Shown: positions 1 to 8,637 of the stretch, piece by piece | Position numbering within the stretch: the first letter of the stretch is position 1 | Layout of the letters: the number at the start of each line of letters is the position of its first letter | Assembly (NCBI GenBank): GCA_011523825.1 | Contig: WTFX01000027.1 | Span: 1 to 64,000 of the forward strand | DNA from: Microthrixaceae bacterium | GTDB taxonomy: Bacteria; Actinomycetota; Acidimicrobiia; Acidimicrobiales; Poriferisodalaceae | Length of the DNA: 64,000 nucleotides | Reading direction: 5' to 3' | Made by a program: the position numbers and the translations under genes | The notes under the pieces: generated by a model | Seen by the model: only the letters and a program-made list of their open reading frames with translations | Told to the model about the DNA's origin: nothing | Databases searched by the model: none

Positions 1-2
1 GC

Positions 3-1097
3 GGTGTGACCGAGGGCACCCCGGCGAGCTTCACCGTCACCGCCACCCCCGCCCCCGCATCGCCCCTCACCGTGACGGTGGCCGTCGCCCAGACCGGCGA
101 CTTCGGCGCCTCGACCGGCGCCAAGACCGTCGTCATCCCCACCGGCGGCAGCAAGACCTACTCCGCAGCCACCGCCGACGACAGCACCGACGAGCCCGAC
201 GGCTCGGTCACCGTGACGGTGAGCACGGGCAGCGGCTACACCGTGTCGGCCACCCAGGGCACAGCCGCGGTCGCCGTCGCCGACGACGACGCCACTTCAG
301 TGACGCTGGCGGCGCTCGGCAGCGGGTCGGTTGCCGAGGACGGCGGCAGCCGCGAGATCACCGTGACCCTGGGCCGGACGCTCGCGTCAGGCGAGACGGT
401 GGCCGCGCCCTTGGCCGTGACCGGCGCTGTCGCGGGAACCCACTACACGCTGGCCCTCAAGCAAGGCGACGGCGTCAACGAGCACGTAACGCTGGCCACC
501 GCAGACCCCCACAGCGCCCAGAACCCGGCCGTCGTGTTCGCAGCAGGCGCCCAGCAGGCGACGCTGGTTCTGACCGCGGCGCCCAACGGCGATACCGACG
601 AGCGCACCGTGCGGGTCGCGTTCGGCTCAGGTGCACGCGCCCCCACAGGTCAGGGCCTCTCCGGCGGCATCGCGGCAGCAGGCGGGCCTATCGACATCCC
701 CATCGCCAACGACGACCGGCCCCCGCCGCCCCCGCCCCCTCTGCCGGCAGGGCCGAGCCTGTCGGTGCGCGACATGCAGGTGAGCGAGAACGGTCGCAAC
801 CTGAGACTCCTGGTGTACCTCAGCGAGTCCCCCGACCAGACCGTGACGGTGCGAATCACCACCCGCGACGGCACCGCCGAGAACGGCGCCGACTACCGCG
901 GCTACCTCGCCGACCGCCGTGAACGGCGCCTCACCTTCACCGCTGGTTCGCGACTGCTCTACACCTACCTGTACATACCGATCGTCGACGACAGCGCTGT
1001 TGAGGGCGACGAGACATTCGAGGTGGTGCTGTCGGACGCAGTCGGCGCCGCCATCGCTCGTGGCACCGCGACTGTCACCATCAAGGACAACGACTGA
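3..1097 (+). CDS. Calx-beta domain surface protein, C-terminal part (5' end outside window)
   Basis: The reading frame is open from the left edge to a TGA at 1095, so only the C-terminal ~364 residues are seen. The first ~240 residues are Thr/Ser/Gly/Ala-rich beta-sandwich-like sequence. A run of seven prolines follows, then a recognisable Calx-beta domain over the last ~110 residues with the hallmark VSENG, DGTAENGADY and DDSAVEGDETFEVVLS motifs. Calx-beta repeats bind Ca2+ and occur in large secreted or adhesin-like bacterial proteins, so an extracellular role is likely. No sortase or autotransporter signal is present at the C-terminus. Signal peptide and full size cannot be judged. It is separated from the next gene by 139 bp with no feature I recognise. 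Confidence 0.75.
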   Translation, partial: GVTEGTPASFTVTATPAPASPLTVTVAVAQTGDFGASTGAKTVVIPTGGSKTYSAATADDSTDEPDGSVTVTVSTGSGYTVSATQGTAAVAVADDDATSVTLAALGSGSVAEDGGSREITVTLGRTLASGETVAAPLAVTGAVAGTHYTLALKQGDGVNEHVTLATADPHSAQNPAVVFAAGAQQATLVLTAAPNGDTDERTVRVAFGSGARAPTGQGLSGGIAAAGGPIDIPIANDDRPPPPPPPLPAGPSLSVRDMQVSENGRNLRLLVYLSESPDQTVTVRITTRDGTAENGADYRGYLADRRERRLTFTAGSRLLYTYLYIPIVDDSAVEGDETFEVVLSDAVGAAIARGTATVTIKDND

Positions 1098-1236
1098 CCC
1101 ACAGGGGGAACCGGGTCGCGTGCCGTGGTGCGGCTCTCGTCATGATCCCTCCAACCCGGAGCGAGCCGACGCCTGGGTCTGACCGCCTGCATCTTGCTCC
1201 CTGCGCTGCGGCGACGGGAGTGGCAGAGTTCCCGCC

Positions 1237-2265
1237 ATGACCTCACCCGGATCAGTCACCTTCGGCCTGCTGCTGCCCTCGCGGGAGCTGGCGATGTACC
1301 CGCCCCATGACGGCGACCCCCGCCGACTTGTCCATTGGGCCGTGCGAGCCGAAGAGCTCGGCTTCGACGCCGTGTGGATCGGCGACTCCTTGCTCGCCAA
1401 GCCGAGAGCGGAGCCGCTCTCGGTGCTGGCGGGCGTAGCGACGGCCACCGAGCGCATCGATGTCGGCACGGCGGTGCTGCTGGCCTCGATGCGCAACGCG
1501 GCGCAGCTCGCCCAGCAGGCCGCCACCGTGGATGCGCTGTCGGGCGGCAGGCTCATCCTGGGCGTCGGCGCAGGTCCGCCCGGTGCAGAGGTCGACGCCG
1601 ACTTCGATCTGGTCGGCGCCAGTTACCACCGGCGAGGCACCCGCATGATGGAAGTGGTCCGCCGTGCCCGTGACCTCTGGCGCGCCGACGGCGTGCCGAC
1701 CGAGCAGCGGCTGCAGCCGGTGTGCGTCAGCGAGGGCGGGCCGCGTCTGTGGCTGGGCGGCTCAGGCCCGCGCGGGCTTGAGCGTGCAGGCCAGCACTTC
1801 GACGGCTGGTTCCCGACCGCCCCCTCGCTAGACGCATTCGCTGAGCAGCTCGCCATCGTGCGAGCACATGCTGCCGACGCAGGCCGCGACCCGGCGTCGA
1901 TCACTGCCGCGGCGTACCTGACGGTCAACATCGGCGAACCGGAAACCGCAGCCGCCGAGGTGGCCGAGCACTCGAAGCTCTACTACGGCGTAGAGATTGA
2001 GGTGCTGCGGCGCGTGATGGGCACGTACTCGGGCACTCCTGCCGAGATCGCCGCCTGGCTGCAGAGCTACATCGACACTGGCTGCGAGCACATCTGCATT
2101 CGGCTGGCCTCGCCAGACGTGGACACCCAGCTCGACCGCCTCGTCGACCTGCTGGCCGAGCTCCGTCAGCAGCGGAACCACGCTCTTCAGCCTGAGAGGC
2201 TTCGTTCGGACTCAGCGGAATCTGCTCAATCGGCACTGGGGCTGGGGTTACGCTCGCAGCCGTGA
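1237..2265 (+). CDS. LLM-class (luciferase-like) F420/flavin-dependent oxidoreductase
   Basis: 342 residues with the TIM-barrel signature of luciferase-like monooxygenases: GFDAVWIGDS near residue 42, TERIDVGTAV near 75, the DALSGGRLILGVGAG segment near 103 and WLGGSGPRGLERA near 170. Members use reduced F420 or FMN; actinobacterial genes of this length are mostly F420-dependent, but the substrate cannot be read from sequence. It starts at an ATG. A CAGAGT hexamer 7 nt upstream is a weak match to the leaderless -10 pattern seen elsewhere here. It is the first gene of a three-gene plus-strand run, overlapping the following amidohydrolase by 4 nt. Confidence 0.85.
   Translation: MTSPGSVTFGLLLPSRELAMYPPHDGDPRRLVHWAVRAEELGFDAVWIGDSLLAKPRAEPLSVLAGVATATERIDVGTAVLLASMRNAAQLAQQAATVDALSGGRLILGVGAGPPGAEVDADFDLVGASYHRRGTRMMEVVRRARDLWRADGVPTEQRLQPVCVSEGGPRLWLGGSGPRGLERAGQHFDGWFPTAPSLDAFAEQLAIVRAHAADAGRDPASITAAAYLTVNIGEPETAAAEVAEHSKLYYGVEIEVLRRVMGTYSGTPAEIAAWLQSYIDTGCEHICIRLASPDVDTQLDRLVDLLAELRQQRNHALQPERLRSDSAESAQSALGLGLRSQP
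2249..2254 (+). promoter_or_regulatory. Probable -10 hexamer TACGCT of a leaderless internal promoter
   Basis: TACGCT lies 7 nt before the GTG at 2262, inside the end of the oxidoreductase gene. The geometry fits leaderless transcription starting at the GTG. Confidence 0.4.
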
Positions 2266-3311
2266 CCGAGGGGGGTGCGACGACGCCGGGACTGGTGTGC
2301 TCGCATCATCATCTCTATTCCGCGCTGGCCAGGGGCATGCCTGCACCACCGCGCACACCGGGCGGATTTGCCGAGATACTTGAGCTGGTCTGGTGGAGGC
2401 TGGATCGGGCGCTCGATCTCCAGATGCTGGAGTGGTCGGCGAAGCTGGGCGCGCTGGAAGCGCTGGAAACCGGCTGCACGGCCATCGTCGATCATCATGA
2501 ATCGCCCAATGCCATCGAGGGCTCGCTGGACGTGATCGCCGGGGCCTGCGCCGAGGTCGGCGTGCGGGTGAGCTGCTGCTACGGCGTCACCGACCGTCAC
2601 GGCGCCGACGGTGCCAGGCGGGGACTGGCGGAGAACGACCGCTATCTCGCTACGGGCGGCCGCGGGTACGTCGGCGTTCATGCAGCCTTCACCTGCGCCG
2701 ATGACACGCTGGCTGCCGTGGCCGATCTGGCTCGGCGGCACGACGTCGGCGTGCACATCCATGTCGCCGAGGGTCCGCCCGACGCCGATGCCGCGACGAG
2801 GCTGGCCGGCCTCACCGACGAGCGCTGGCTGCTCATCCATGGCGTGCACCTGCCCACCGACCACGATCTCGCGGGGACGATCGTGCACAACCCGCGTTCC
2901 AACATGAACAACGCGGTCGGCTATGCCGATCCCATGCGCTTCGCCGCCACGAACCCGATTGCGCTGGGCACCGACGGCATCGGCGCGGACATGCTCGACG
3001 AGTTCCGGGTGGCTTACGCCCGGCTGCGCGAGCACGACATCACCGCCTCGCCGGACCCGCCGTGGGAGTGGCTCGCGCAGGGTTGGGAGCTGATGCCCGA
3101 AGCCCGCAACGACACGGTGCGCTGGTCGTACCCCAGCGCCGACCCGTGGCATCTCGCTTACACGCCCGGCGTGCATGCGCAGGACGTCACTGTCGACGGC
3201 GAGCAGGTGCTGTCAGGTGGCGTCGCCACCCGCGTCGACCCTGCTGAGGTCCGGGCCAAGGCAGCCGAGCAGGCCCAGCGGCTCTTCGCTGCCCTGGAGA
3301 CGCTCGATTGA
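2262..3311 (+). CDS. Amidohydrolase, SsnA/chlorohydrolase-like, short N-terminus
   Basis: 349 residues of the metal-dependent amidohydrolase superfamily. Metal and catalytic motifs are present in order: SHHHLYS at the very N-terminus, GVHIHVAEGP near 165, LLIHGVHLP near 190, NPRSNMNNAVGYADP near 212 and LGTDGIGADM near 232. The sequence resembles SsnA and related aminohydrolases, which hydrolyse C-N bonds in heterocyclic or guanidino-type substrates. It is odd because family members are ~430-460 residues and begin with a 50-60 residue beta-sandwich segment that is absent here. An in-frame stop at 2193 excludes a longer start. The GTG start overlaps the previous stop (GTGA), implying translational coupling. 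Its partner 91 bp downstream is a diaminopropionate ammonia-lyase-like gene; in E. coli ssnA and ygeX also share a cluster. Confidence 0.8.
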   Translation: MTEGGATTPGLVCSHHHLYSALARGMPAPPRTPGGFAEILELVWWRLDRALDLQMLEWSAKLGALEALETGCTAIVDHHESPNAIEGSLDVIAGACAEVGVRVSCCYGVTDRHGADGARRGLAENDRYLATGGRGYVGVHAAFTCADDTLAAVADLARRHDVGVHIHVAEGPPDADAATRLAGLTDERWLLIHGVHLPTDHDLAGTIVHNPRSNMNNAVGYADPMRFAATNPIALGTDGIGADMLDEFRVAYARLREHDITASPDPPWEWLAQGWELMPEARNDTVRWSYPSADPWHLAYTPGVHAQDVTVDGEQVLSGGVATRVDPAEVRAKAAEQAQRLFAALETLD

Positions 3312-3402
3312 GCCGTTCGAACGTGACGGCGTCGGCGCGCAAGCCGGGACGGCAGGGCTGCCACCTCGACCCCCGACCGGAACACACGAGGAGCAGACGT
3401 CC

Positions 3403-4572
3403 ATGACGGCACTGGTGACACGCAACGAGATGTTCGACGGGCGTGACTGGCCCGCAGCGCCTGCTGAGGTGCTCGCCTTTCACCGGCGACTGCCGGCGTA
3501 TGCGCCGACGCTGGTCATCGACGCGCCCACGCTGGCTGCCAGCCTGGGCGTCGGGCGGGTGCTCGTGAAGGCCGAAACGCAGCGTATGGGTCTGCCGTCG
3601 TTCAAGATCTTGGGAGCGTCGTGGGCGTCCTACCGTGCGGTCTGCGAGCACATCGGCGGTGAGCCGTCGCCGTGGGCGAACATCAACGAGCTGGCTGCCA
3701 GCCTGGCCCATCTGAAGCCCATGACCCTGGCCGCGGCAACCGACGGCAACCACGGCCGGGCGGTCGCCTTCATGGCGCGCCTGCTGGGGTTCGACGCGCA
3801 CATCCTGGTGCCCGACGGCACCTCGGAGGCTCGCATCGCCGCGATCGAGGGCGAGAGCGCGACGGTGACCGTCGTGGACGGCACCTACGACGATGCCATC
3901 GAGCAGAGCGCGGAGATGGCCGGCGATCGCTGCCTGGTCGTGTCGGACACCTCGTGGCCGGGGTACGAGACGATCCCCGCCAACGTCGCCGAGGGGTACA
4001 CGACGATCTTCGCCGAGGTCGACGACGCACTCGCAGCCAACGGCATCGGCCAGCCGGATCTGGTCGCGGTTCCCGTGGGAGTCGGCGCCTTCATGGCTGC
4101 GGCGGTCACCCACTACCGCAGCGGGAAGCACCGGCCGGTGCTGGTGTCGGTGGAGCCCGACGACGCCAACTGCGTGCAGATGTCGACGATCAATGGGGAG
4201 ATCACCGAGACCCCCGGCCCGCACCGGTCGATCATGGTCGGCCTCAACTGCGGGGTGCCCTCGCCGCTGGCTTGGCCGATGATGGCGAGCGGCGTCGACT
4301 GGTGCGTCTCGGTCGGCAGCGATGCGGCCGGTGCGGCCATGTCTGACTTGGCCGATTCCCAAGTGGTCGCCGGCGAGACCGGCAGCGCCTCGCTGGCCGG
4401 CGTGCGAGCACTCCTCGCCGATGAGCAGGGCTCAGCGGCGCTGGACGACCCCGCGAGCGCCACCGTGCTGATCATGGTGACCGAAGGCGCCACCGACCCC
4501 GCCAACTACGAACGCATCGTCGGCCGCCCCCACGGCGAAGTCGGCCGGGTCCTCACCGCCGTAGTCAGATGA
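3403..4572 (+). CDS. PLP-dependent diaminopropionate ammonia-lyase-like enzyme
   Basis: 389 residues, fold type II PLP enzyme. The layout matches diaminopropionate ammonia-lyase (DpaL/YgeX): AYAPTL near residue 29, the PLP-lysine motif LPSFKILGASWA near 66, ATDGNHGRAVAF near 107, SDTSWPGYETIP near 183, the glycine loop PVGVGAF near 222 and SVEPDDANC near 244. DpaL converts 2,3-diaminopropionate to pyruvate and ammonia. Substrate identity in this branch is not assured, because threonine/serine dehydratases are relatives. An open frame extends to 3175, but the ATG at 3403 is preceded by a clear GAGGAG ribosome site (3388-3393) and begins where family members begin. It overlaps the convergent dioxygenase beta gene by 8 bp at its end. 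Confidence 0.75.
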   Translation: MTALVTRNEMFDGRDWPAAPAEVLAFHRRLPAYAPTLVIDAPTLAASLGVGRVLVKAETQRMGLPSFKILGASWASYRAVCEHIGGEPSPWANINELAASLAHLKPMTLAAATDGNHGRAVAFMARLLGFDAHILVPDGTSEARIAAIEGESATVTVVDGTYDDAIEQSAEMAGDRCLVVSDTSWPGYETIPANVAEGYTTIFAEVDDALAANGIGQPDLVAVPVGVGAFMAAAVTHYRSGKHRPVLVSVEPDDANCVQMSTINGEITETPGPHRSIMVGLNCGVPSPLAWPMMASGVDWCVSVGSDAAGAAMSDLADSQVVAGETGSASLAGVRALLADEQGSAALDDPASATVLIMVTEGATDPANYERIVGRPHGEVGRVLTAVVR

Positions 4573-5059
4573 TGAAGGGCAGGTTCGGCAGCGGCGAAGT
4601 GGAGTTCACCAGCTCCACCTTCTTGGCGGCCATGCGCAGGCCGTCGGATGTGCGCCGCAGGCGGTGCGTCGCTCGGCCCGCCCACAGGCGCAGATGGCCC
4701 GTGGCCTGCACAGCGTGCTCGTAGAGCACGAAGTTGCTGCCCACCTCGAACTCATCGCCCTCGGCGCTCAGGATCTCGATGTTCGACACCACCCGGCGCA
4801 TCGATGACGGCGGGTCCTGTGCGTGATGAACGCCGGTGGCGAGCTGCCGGATACGGGTGCCCAGGCGGGCCCGGTTGTCGTTGATGTAGCTGACCCGGGT
4901 GCCGGGCTCGTAGTCACCCGGGCCGAACGGCACCCAGTAGTGCATGTCGTCGGTGACCAGCGCTTCCCATTCGTCATAGCGCGACTCGTCCGCCAGCCGG
5001 GCTTCGCGGTAGATGAATGCCTCGATCTCGCGACGCGTCGGCTCGTCGACAGTCGCCAT
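4565..5059 (-). CDS. Aromatic-ring-hydroxylating dioxygenase, beta subunit
   Basis: 164 residues with the NTF2-like fold of small subunits of Rieske ring-hydroxylating dioxygenases: EAFIYREARLADESRYDEW near the N-terminus, then DDMHYWVP, MRRVVSNIEI and the terminal SPLPNLPFII. The subunit is structural in the alpha3beta3 oxygenase and carries no metal. It follows the alpha-subunit gene by 9 nt on the same strand, so the two are cotranscribed. No ferredoxin or reductase gene is adjacent; electron supply must come from elsewhere. Confidence 0.9.
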   Translation of the reverse strand: MATVDEPTRREIEAFIYREARLADESRYDEWEALVTDDMHYWVPFGPGDYEPGTRVSYINDNRARLGTRIRQLATGVHHAQDPPSSMRRVVSNIEILSAEGDEFEVGSNFVLYEHAVQATGHLRLWAGRATHRLRRTSDGLRMAAKKVELVNSTSPLPNLPFII

Positions 5060-5068
5060 CGCCGTTGC

Positions 5069-6376
5069 TCAGGCGCTGTCTTGCCGGTGGCCCGCCACGT
5101 CGGCCATGACGTCGCGGTAGTGATGCCAGAAGCCGCGATTGGTGGTCTCGTCGGTGATGTCGCTCCAGCGCTGACCGTCGGTGACGTGCTCGCGCTCGAG
5201 GCCCCGGCTGAGGTCGACCCAGCCGTCATCTCCGACTGCAGCTCCTTCGAAGGCCCGGTGCATGCGCTCGGCGATCACCGCATCGTCGGTCAGGAAGAAC
5301 GATGCGGGCCCCATCGCCGCCTCTGACTGCAGCACGAGTCGCCGGTTGACGCTCTCGTCGGTGCCCTCGACCAGCAGCGGAGTGTGGTGGTGCACCGTCA
5401 CGCCCGGCGAGACCGGCTCGATCCGGGCGATGTTCATCTCGGCCAGGAACAGGTTCGGGAACACCAGCGCGTGCGGCGGCCCGTCCCACATGATCGTCTT
5501 GGCCCTTTCGGGGCCGTACGACCGCTCGAGAGCGTCGCAGTAGTCGGCGACCTTCTCGCGTGTGGTGCCCAGCCAGGCCAGCTCCCGGGTGTAGCTGCGG
5601 CGGAAGTCGAGTTCGAGGTGGCCCCCGTCGTAAGCGCGTGTCACCGACGCCGAGGCATCCTCGCCGGTCATGACGATCTCGTCGTAATAGGTATCGGGCA
5701 CCGCACGAGCCATCGAGGCATGGGTGAAGTTGAGGTGGTATCCGTCGTTGTCGCTCTCGGGCCACATCTTCCAGTTCGAGTCGATGCGCTGGCCGATCCA
5801 GCCCGCAGAGAGGCGGACACTGCCGGTGGGCGACATATTCGACGTGCGATCGATGAGATCGGTGCCGCCTGCGCCAAGATGATCGCTGAGCGGTCCAGCA
5901 GCGCCGCTGCGGTTGGCGAAGACGAACCCCCGGTAGTCGTCGACCTGCCCGGGGCGGTCGAGCCCCAGGTCGGCGGTGTCTTTGTGGAAGCCCTTTGGCC
6001 CGGGCACGCCGAGCAGTGTGCCGTCAAGGTCGTAGGTCCAGCCGTGGTAAGCGCAGCGGAAGTTGCGGTGGTTGCCGTCGTTCTGCGGGCAGAGCGTGGT
6101 GCCGCGGTGCGCACAGCGGTTCGCGACGACGCTGATCGCACCGTCACGGTTGCGCACCATAAGCACGGGCTCGGTGCCGAGGCGCCGCGAAACCCAATCG
6201 CCGACTTCGGGTACCTCGGACTCGTGGCCCACGAAGACCCAGCCGTCGGTGTAGATGCGTTGCATCTCGTCGGCGAACACAGCGGGATCGGTGTAAAGGC
6301 TGCCGTGGATGCGGTCTTCCTGCACGAGGTGCTGGTAGTCGTTCGATGCTGGTGAGCTCTGCACAGTCAGTGCCAT
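5069..6376 (-). CDS. Rieske aromatic-ring-hydroxylating dioxygenase, alpha subunit
   Basis: 435 residues. The N-terminal Rieske [2Fe-2S] site is C88-x-H90 (NRCAHRG) with C108-x2-H111 (CAYHGW). The mononuclear iron site is in the C-terminal domain at SDNDGYHLNFTHASM, supplying the bridging Asp and two His. The enzyme adds both atoms of O2 to an aromatic ring; the sequence does not name the substrate. I chose the ATG at 6376, not the ATG seven codons earlier, because a GAGGGGG ribosome site lies just upstream of the internal ATG. Gene order on the minus strand is phyH, alpha, beta, which suggests a small oxidative operon. Confidence 0.92.
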   Translation of the reverse strand: MALTVQSSPASNDYQHLVQEDRIHGSLYTDPAVFADEMQRIYTDGWVFVGHESEVPEVGDWVSRRLGTEPVLMVRNRDGAISVVANRCAHRGTTLCPQNDGNHRNFRCAYHGWTYDLDGTLLGVPGPKGFHKDTADLGLDRPGQVDDYRGFVFANRSGAAGPLSDHLGAGGTDLIDRTSNMSPTGSVRLSAGWIGQRIDSNWKMWPESDNDGYHLNFTHASMARAVPDTYYDEIVMTGEDASASVTRAYDGGHLELDFRRSYTRELAWLGTTREKVADYCDALERSYGPERAKTIMWDGPPHALVFPNLFLAEMNIARIEPVSPGVTVHHHTPLLVEGTDESVNRRLVLQSEAAMGPASFFLTDDAVIAERMHRAFEGAAVGDDGWVDLSRGLEREHVTDGQRWSDITDETTNRGFWHHYRDVMADVAGHRQDSA

Positions 6377-6472
6377 CGATGTCCCCCTCGGTGTCATCGA
6401 ACGCTAGGCGCTCGTGCCCGGTGGCCGCTGATACCGGCCAGATCCCGGGCTTCGGGCTGCTGTTGATCGTCG

Positions 6473-7309
6473 TTAGATCCCGGGCGTCCGGTAGCCGTCA
6501 CGCCGCCACAGGATCGGGAAGTGGTTTTCGTCCATCTCGTCGTCGGCGAGCCGGGCATAGCGAGAGTAGATGGGCCCATTGCCCTCGCCGAAGCCGGTTC
6601 GGTCGAACTGGGCTTCGCTGGAGGCGCAGTGCAGCACGAGCGCCCGCCGGTGCCGATCGGACTCATTCGGCCCCGACCCGTGCCACGCCCAACCGTGATG
6701 GAACGATCCGCCCCCGGCGGGAACCTCCACCGGCGCAATGTCGAGTTCCGCACTGTTGGCGCCGGCGGCTGCGGTGACGGTGGCCCGGTAGTCCTCCGGC
6801 GCATGGAATTCGCCCATCTGGTCGCCGCCGGTCGGCCAACGGTGCGATCCCCGTGCAATCTCCATGGTGCCGCCGCCGGCCACCGTGTCGTCGAGTGCGA
6901 TCCAGCACGAGAACATCTCGGTCGGCCTGTACCAGGCCAGGTAGGCGTTGTCTCGATGGAAGCCGACAGAGCGTGCGCCCGGGGGCTTCCACAGCACGTT
7001 GTCCTGGATGATGCGGGCGCCAGTCCAGCCAGCCAGCGTGGCCACGGCCTCGCCCAGGCGGGCGTCGAGCACCGTCGAGGCGATCAGCCGGTCGGCCTTC
7101 CAACCGTTGCAGATCTGCCTCGTCAGCGTCGGATCGTCGCGGCCCTCCAGCCAGTTGACCTCATCGGGCGCGATACCGGTCTCGAACTCGGCCCGGAACA
7201 GCCGCTCGAAGCGCTCCCTGAGCGGCTCGACTAGATCCATCTCAATCAGCGAGTCGACCGTGACGAAGCCATCAGCGTTGAACGACGCGACCTCATCGGC
7301 CGTGAGCAT
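6473..7309 (-). CDS. Phytanoyl-CoA dioxygenase (PhyH) family Fe(II)/2-oxoglutarate oxygenase
   Basis: 278 residues. The facial triad is visible as H118-x-D120 (GFHRDNAY) and a distal His at WHGSG (H210), followed by the 2-oxoglutarate-binding Arg in DRHRRALVLH (about R221). PhyH-type enzymes hydroxylate aliphatic or CoA-linked substrates using Fe(II) and 2-oxoglutarate. The start ATG sits 6 nt after a TAGCGT hexamer, consistent with a leaderless transcript. It lies upstream of and codirectional with the Rieske dioxygenase genes, with a 96 bp gap, so it may be the first gene of that operon. Confidence 0.88.
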   Translation of the reverse strand: MLTADEVASFNADGFVTVDSLIEMDLVEPLRERFERLFRAEFETGIAPDEVNWLEGRDDPTLTRQICNGWKADRLIASTVLDARLGEAVATLAGWTGARIIQDNVLWKPPGARSVGFHRDNAYLAWYRPTEMFSCWIALDDTVAGGGTMEIARGSHRWPTGGDQMGEFHAPEDYRATVTAAAGANSAELDIAPVEVPAGGGSFHHGWAWHGSGPNESDRHRRALVLHCASSEAQFDRTGFGEGNGPIYSRYARLADDEMDENHFPILWRRDGYRTPGI

Positions 7310-7315
7310 GGCCTC

Positions 7316-7321
7316 ACGCTA
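7316..7321 (-). promoter_or_regulatory. Probable -10 hexamer TAGCGT, leaderless, for the PhyH gene
   Basis: On the minus strand TAGCGT is followed by 6 nt and then the ATG at 7309. Confidence 0.45.
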
Positions 7322-7430
7322 GTTCTGCAGGCCCCTCACGCCGGAAAGCTCGCTCCCTTCGCACGTCCTTGCACCGGGAGTGCCCGCTTTCAGTCGGAGA
7401 GCGGCTGGCAGCCCCGAGCAGCGATGCGGT

Positions 7431-7436
7431 TACCCT
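7431..7436 (+). promoter_or_regulatory. Probable -10 hexamer TACCCT, leaderless, for the nitroreductase
   Basis: TACCCT is followed by 8 nt and the ATG at 7445. A similar hexamer (11713-11718) precedes the truncated second nitroreductase copy. Confidence 0.4.
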
Positions 7437-7444
7437 CGCTGCCC

Positions 7445-8353
7445 ATGGTTGAACCGGCGTTCGCACCGGGCACGCCCGACTACCAGGCGATCGTCGATCA
7501 CGCGTTGATGACGACCCGGGGCGTGCGCCAACGCCTCGACTTCGACCGGGAGGTCGAGGACCAGATCATCCTCGACTGCATCGACGTGGCCGAGCAGGCA
7601 CCCACCGGAGGCAACAACGGCAGCCGTCGCTGGATGATCATCAGGGATCAGCAGACCAAGGACCGGATGGCCGAGCTGTATCTGTCGGCGGGAGTCGACT
7701 GGGTCATCGAGACGGCGAAGCGGCTGGAGGGCAGCGGCCACCAGAACGAGCGGCTGATGGTGGGTGCCCGGCACCTGGGTGAGAACATCGCCAAGACGCC
7801 GGCGCTCGTGATCCCGACGATTCTCGGACGCCACGACGGCAGCGGCCGGCCGGGGCTATTCGATTCGGTGATCCAGTCGGCATGGAGCTTCATGGTCGCG
7901 CTGCGAAGCCGAGGCCTGGGAACGGTCTGGACCACGATGTACCTCAACGAGGCGCCGGCGGTCGCCGAGCTGTTGGAACTGCCCGATCACGTGACCCAGA
8001 TCTGCCTCTTCCCGGTGGCCTACACGATCGGCGCCGACTTCACGCCGACGTCGCGGCGTTACCCGGCGGCCGACATCGCCTACTTCGACCGTTATGGGCG
8101 TACCAAGACGCCCGCCGGGCCGGGTGTCGTCGATGAGATCGATCTCAAGGCCAAGCCCGACGCGGTCGGGGCCGTCATCGGATCATTCGACGTGCCATCC
8201 GACCACTGGCGCTTCGACCTCGAGCAGGTACCCGGGGGAAGCCGGCTGCGACTTCACGCCCCGGTCGATCCAGGCGCCAACCCATCGACAGCCCTGGCCG
8301 AAGTACGACGCACGCTTGACACCTTAGCAGACAAAGTTAATGAAAACTATTGA
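7445..8353 (+). CDS. Nitroreductase family protein
   Basis: 302 residues. Nitroreductase features include TTRGVRQRLDFDREV near residue 20, EQAPTGGNNGSRRW near 50 (FMN-contacting region), a helical middle segment with SAWSFMVALRSRGLGTVW near 147, and the C-terminal LFPVAYTIGADF. Such enzymes use FMN and NAD(P)H to reduce nitro, quinone or enone groups. The ATG at 7445 is preferred; an earlier in-frame start at 7424 would place the TACCCT hexamer inside the gene. The last ~137 codons are repeated at 11723-12131 as a truncated copy (about 85% identical by eye), so the locus has been duplicated. The last few codons run into unusually AT-rich sequence, unlike the second copy. Confidence 0.85.
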   Translation: MVEPAFAPGTPDYQAIVDHALMTTRGVRQRLDFDREVEDQIILDCIDVAEQAPTGGNNGSRRWMIIRDQQTKDRMAELYLSAGVDWVIETAKRLEGSGHQNERLMVGARHLGENIAKTPALVIPTILGRHDGSGRPGLFDSVIQSAWSFMVALRSRGLGTVWTTMYLNEAPAVAELLELPDHVTQICLFPVAYTIGADFTPTSRRYPAADIAYFDRYGRTKTPAGPGVVDEIDLKAKPDAVGAVIGSFDVPSDHWRFDLEQVPGGSRLRLHAPVDPGANPSTALAEVRRTLDTLADKVNENY

Positions 8354-8374
8354 AAAATAATTATAAGGTGCAAA

Positions 8375-8380
8375 TAGTCT
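8375..8380 (+). promoter_or_regulatory. AT-rich promoter with -10 TAGTCT before the HicA-like pair
   Basis: Bases 8330-8380 are strikingly AT-rich for this genome. TAGTCT is followed by 7 nt and the GTG at 8388, the leaderless geometry. A TTGAAA at 8350-8355 could act as -35 with a long 19 nt spacer. Confidence 0.5.
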
Positions 8381-8387
8381 GCCTCGG

Positions 8388-8636
8388 GTGGCGTCCGGCG
8401 TTCACCCCAAGAAGGAGATTCGTCAGGCAATCAGGTTGCTCGAGGCAGCCGGTTGGACCGTGGTGCTCTCGAAAGGGCGCAGCAGCCACGCATGGGGTCG
8501 GGCACATTGTCCGTTCGGGCACCGCGAGTGCTCGGTTTCCATCTGGAGTACGCCGGCTATCCCAGAAAGCCATGCGGCTACCCTCGCGGCCAAGGTCGCC
8601 AAGTGCAATCAGCGCACCGCAAACGGATCGGGGTGA
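8388..8636 (+). CDS. Small HicA-like protein, possible toxin of a two-gene module
   Basis: 82 residues, GTG start. The sequence begins with KKEIRQAIRLLEAAGW and carries a short basic/aromatic segment SSHAWGRAHCP, then SIWSTP and SHAATLAAKVAKC. It recalls small HicA-like proteins of the form 'KEIRxALxxAExxGW...HAWGxLxCP...SxWSTPxxPExHA...VxxC', which sit next to a second small gene of unknown function. HicA proteins are dsRNA-binding-fold mRNA interferases, but the catalytic His of true HicA is not secure here. Two Cys flank the central segment. It is followed after 1 nt by the next gene, so the two are one transcript. Function is unproven. Confidence 0.6.
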   Translation: MASGVHPKKEIRQAIRLLEAAGWTVVLSKGRSSHAWGRAHCPFGHRECSVSIWSTPAIPESHAATLAAKVAKCNQRTANGSG

Positions 8637-8637
8637 C

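Noticed and set aside
8567..8590. A third GCGGCTACCCTC like the nitroreductase promoters, inside the HicA-like gene
   Set aside because: It lies within coding sequence with no start codon at the right distance; likely coincidence.
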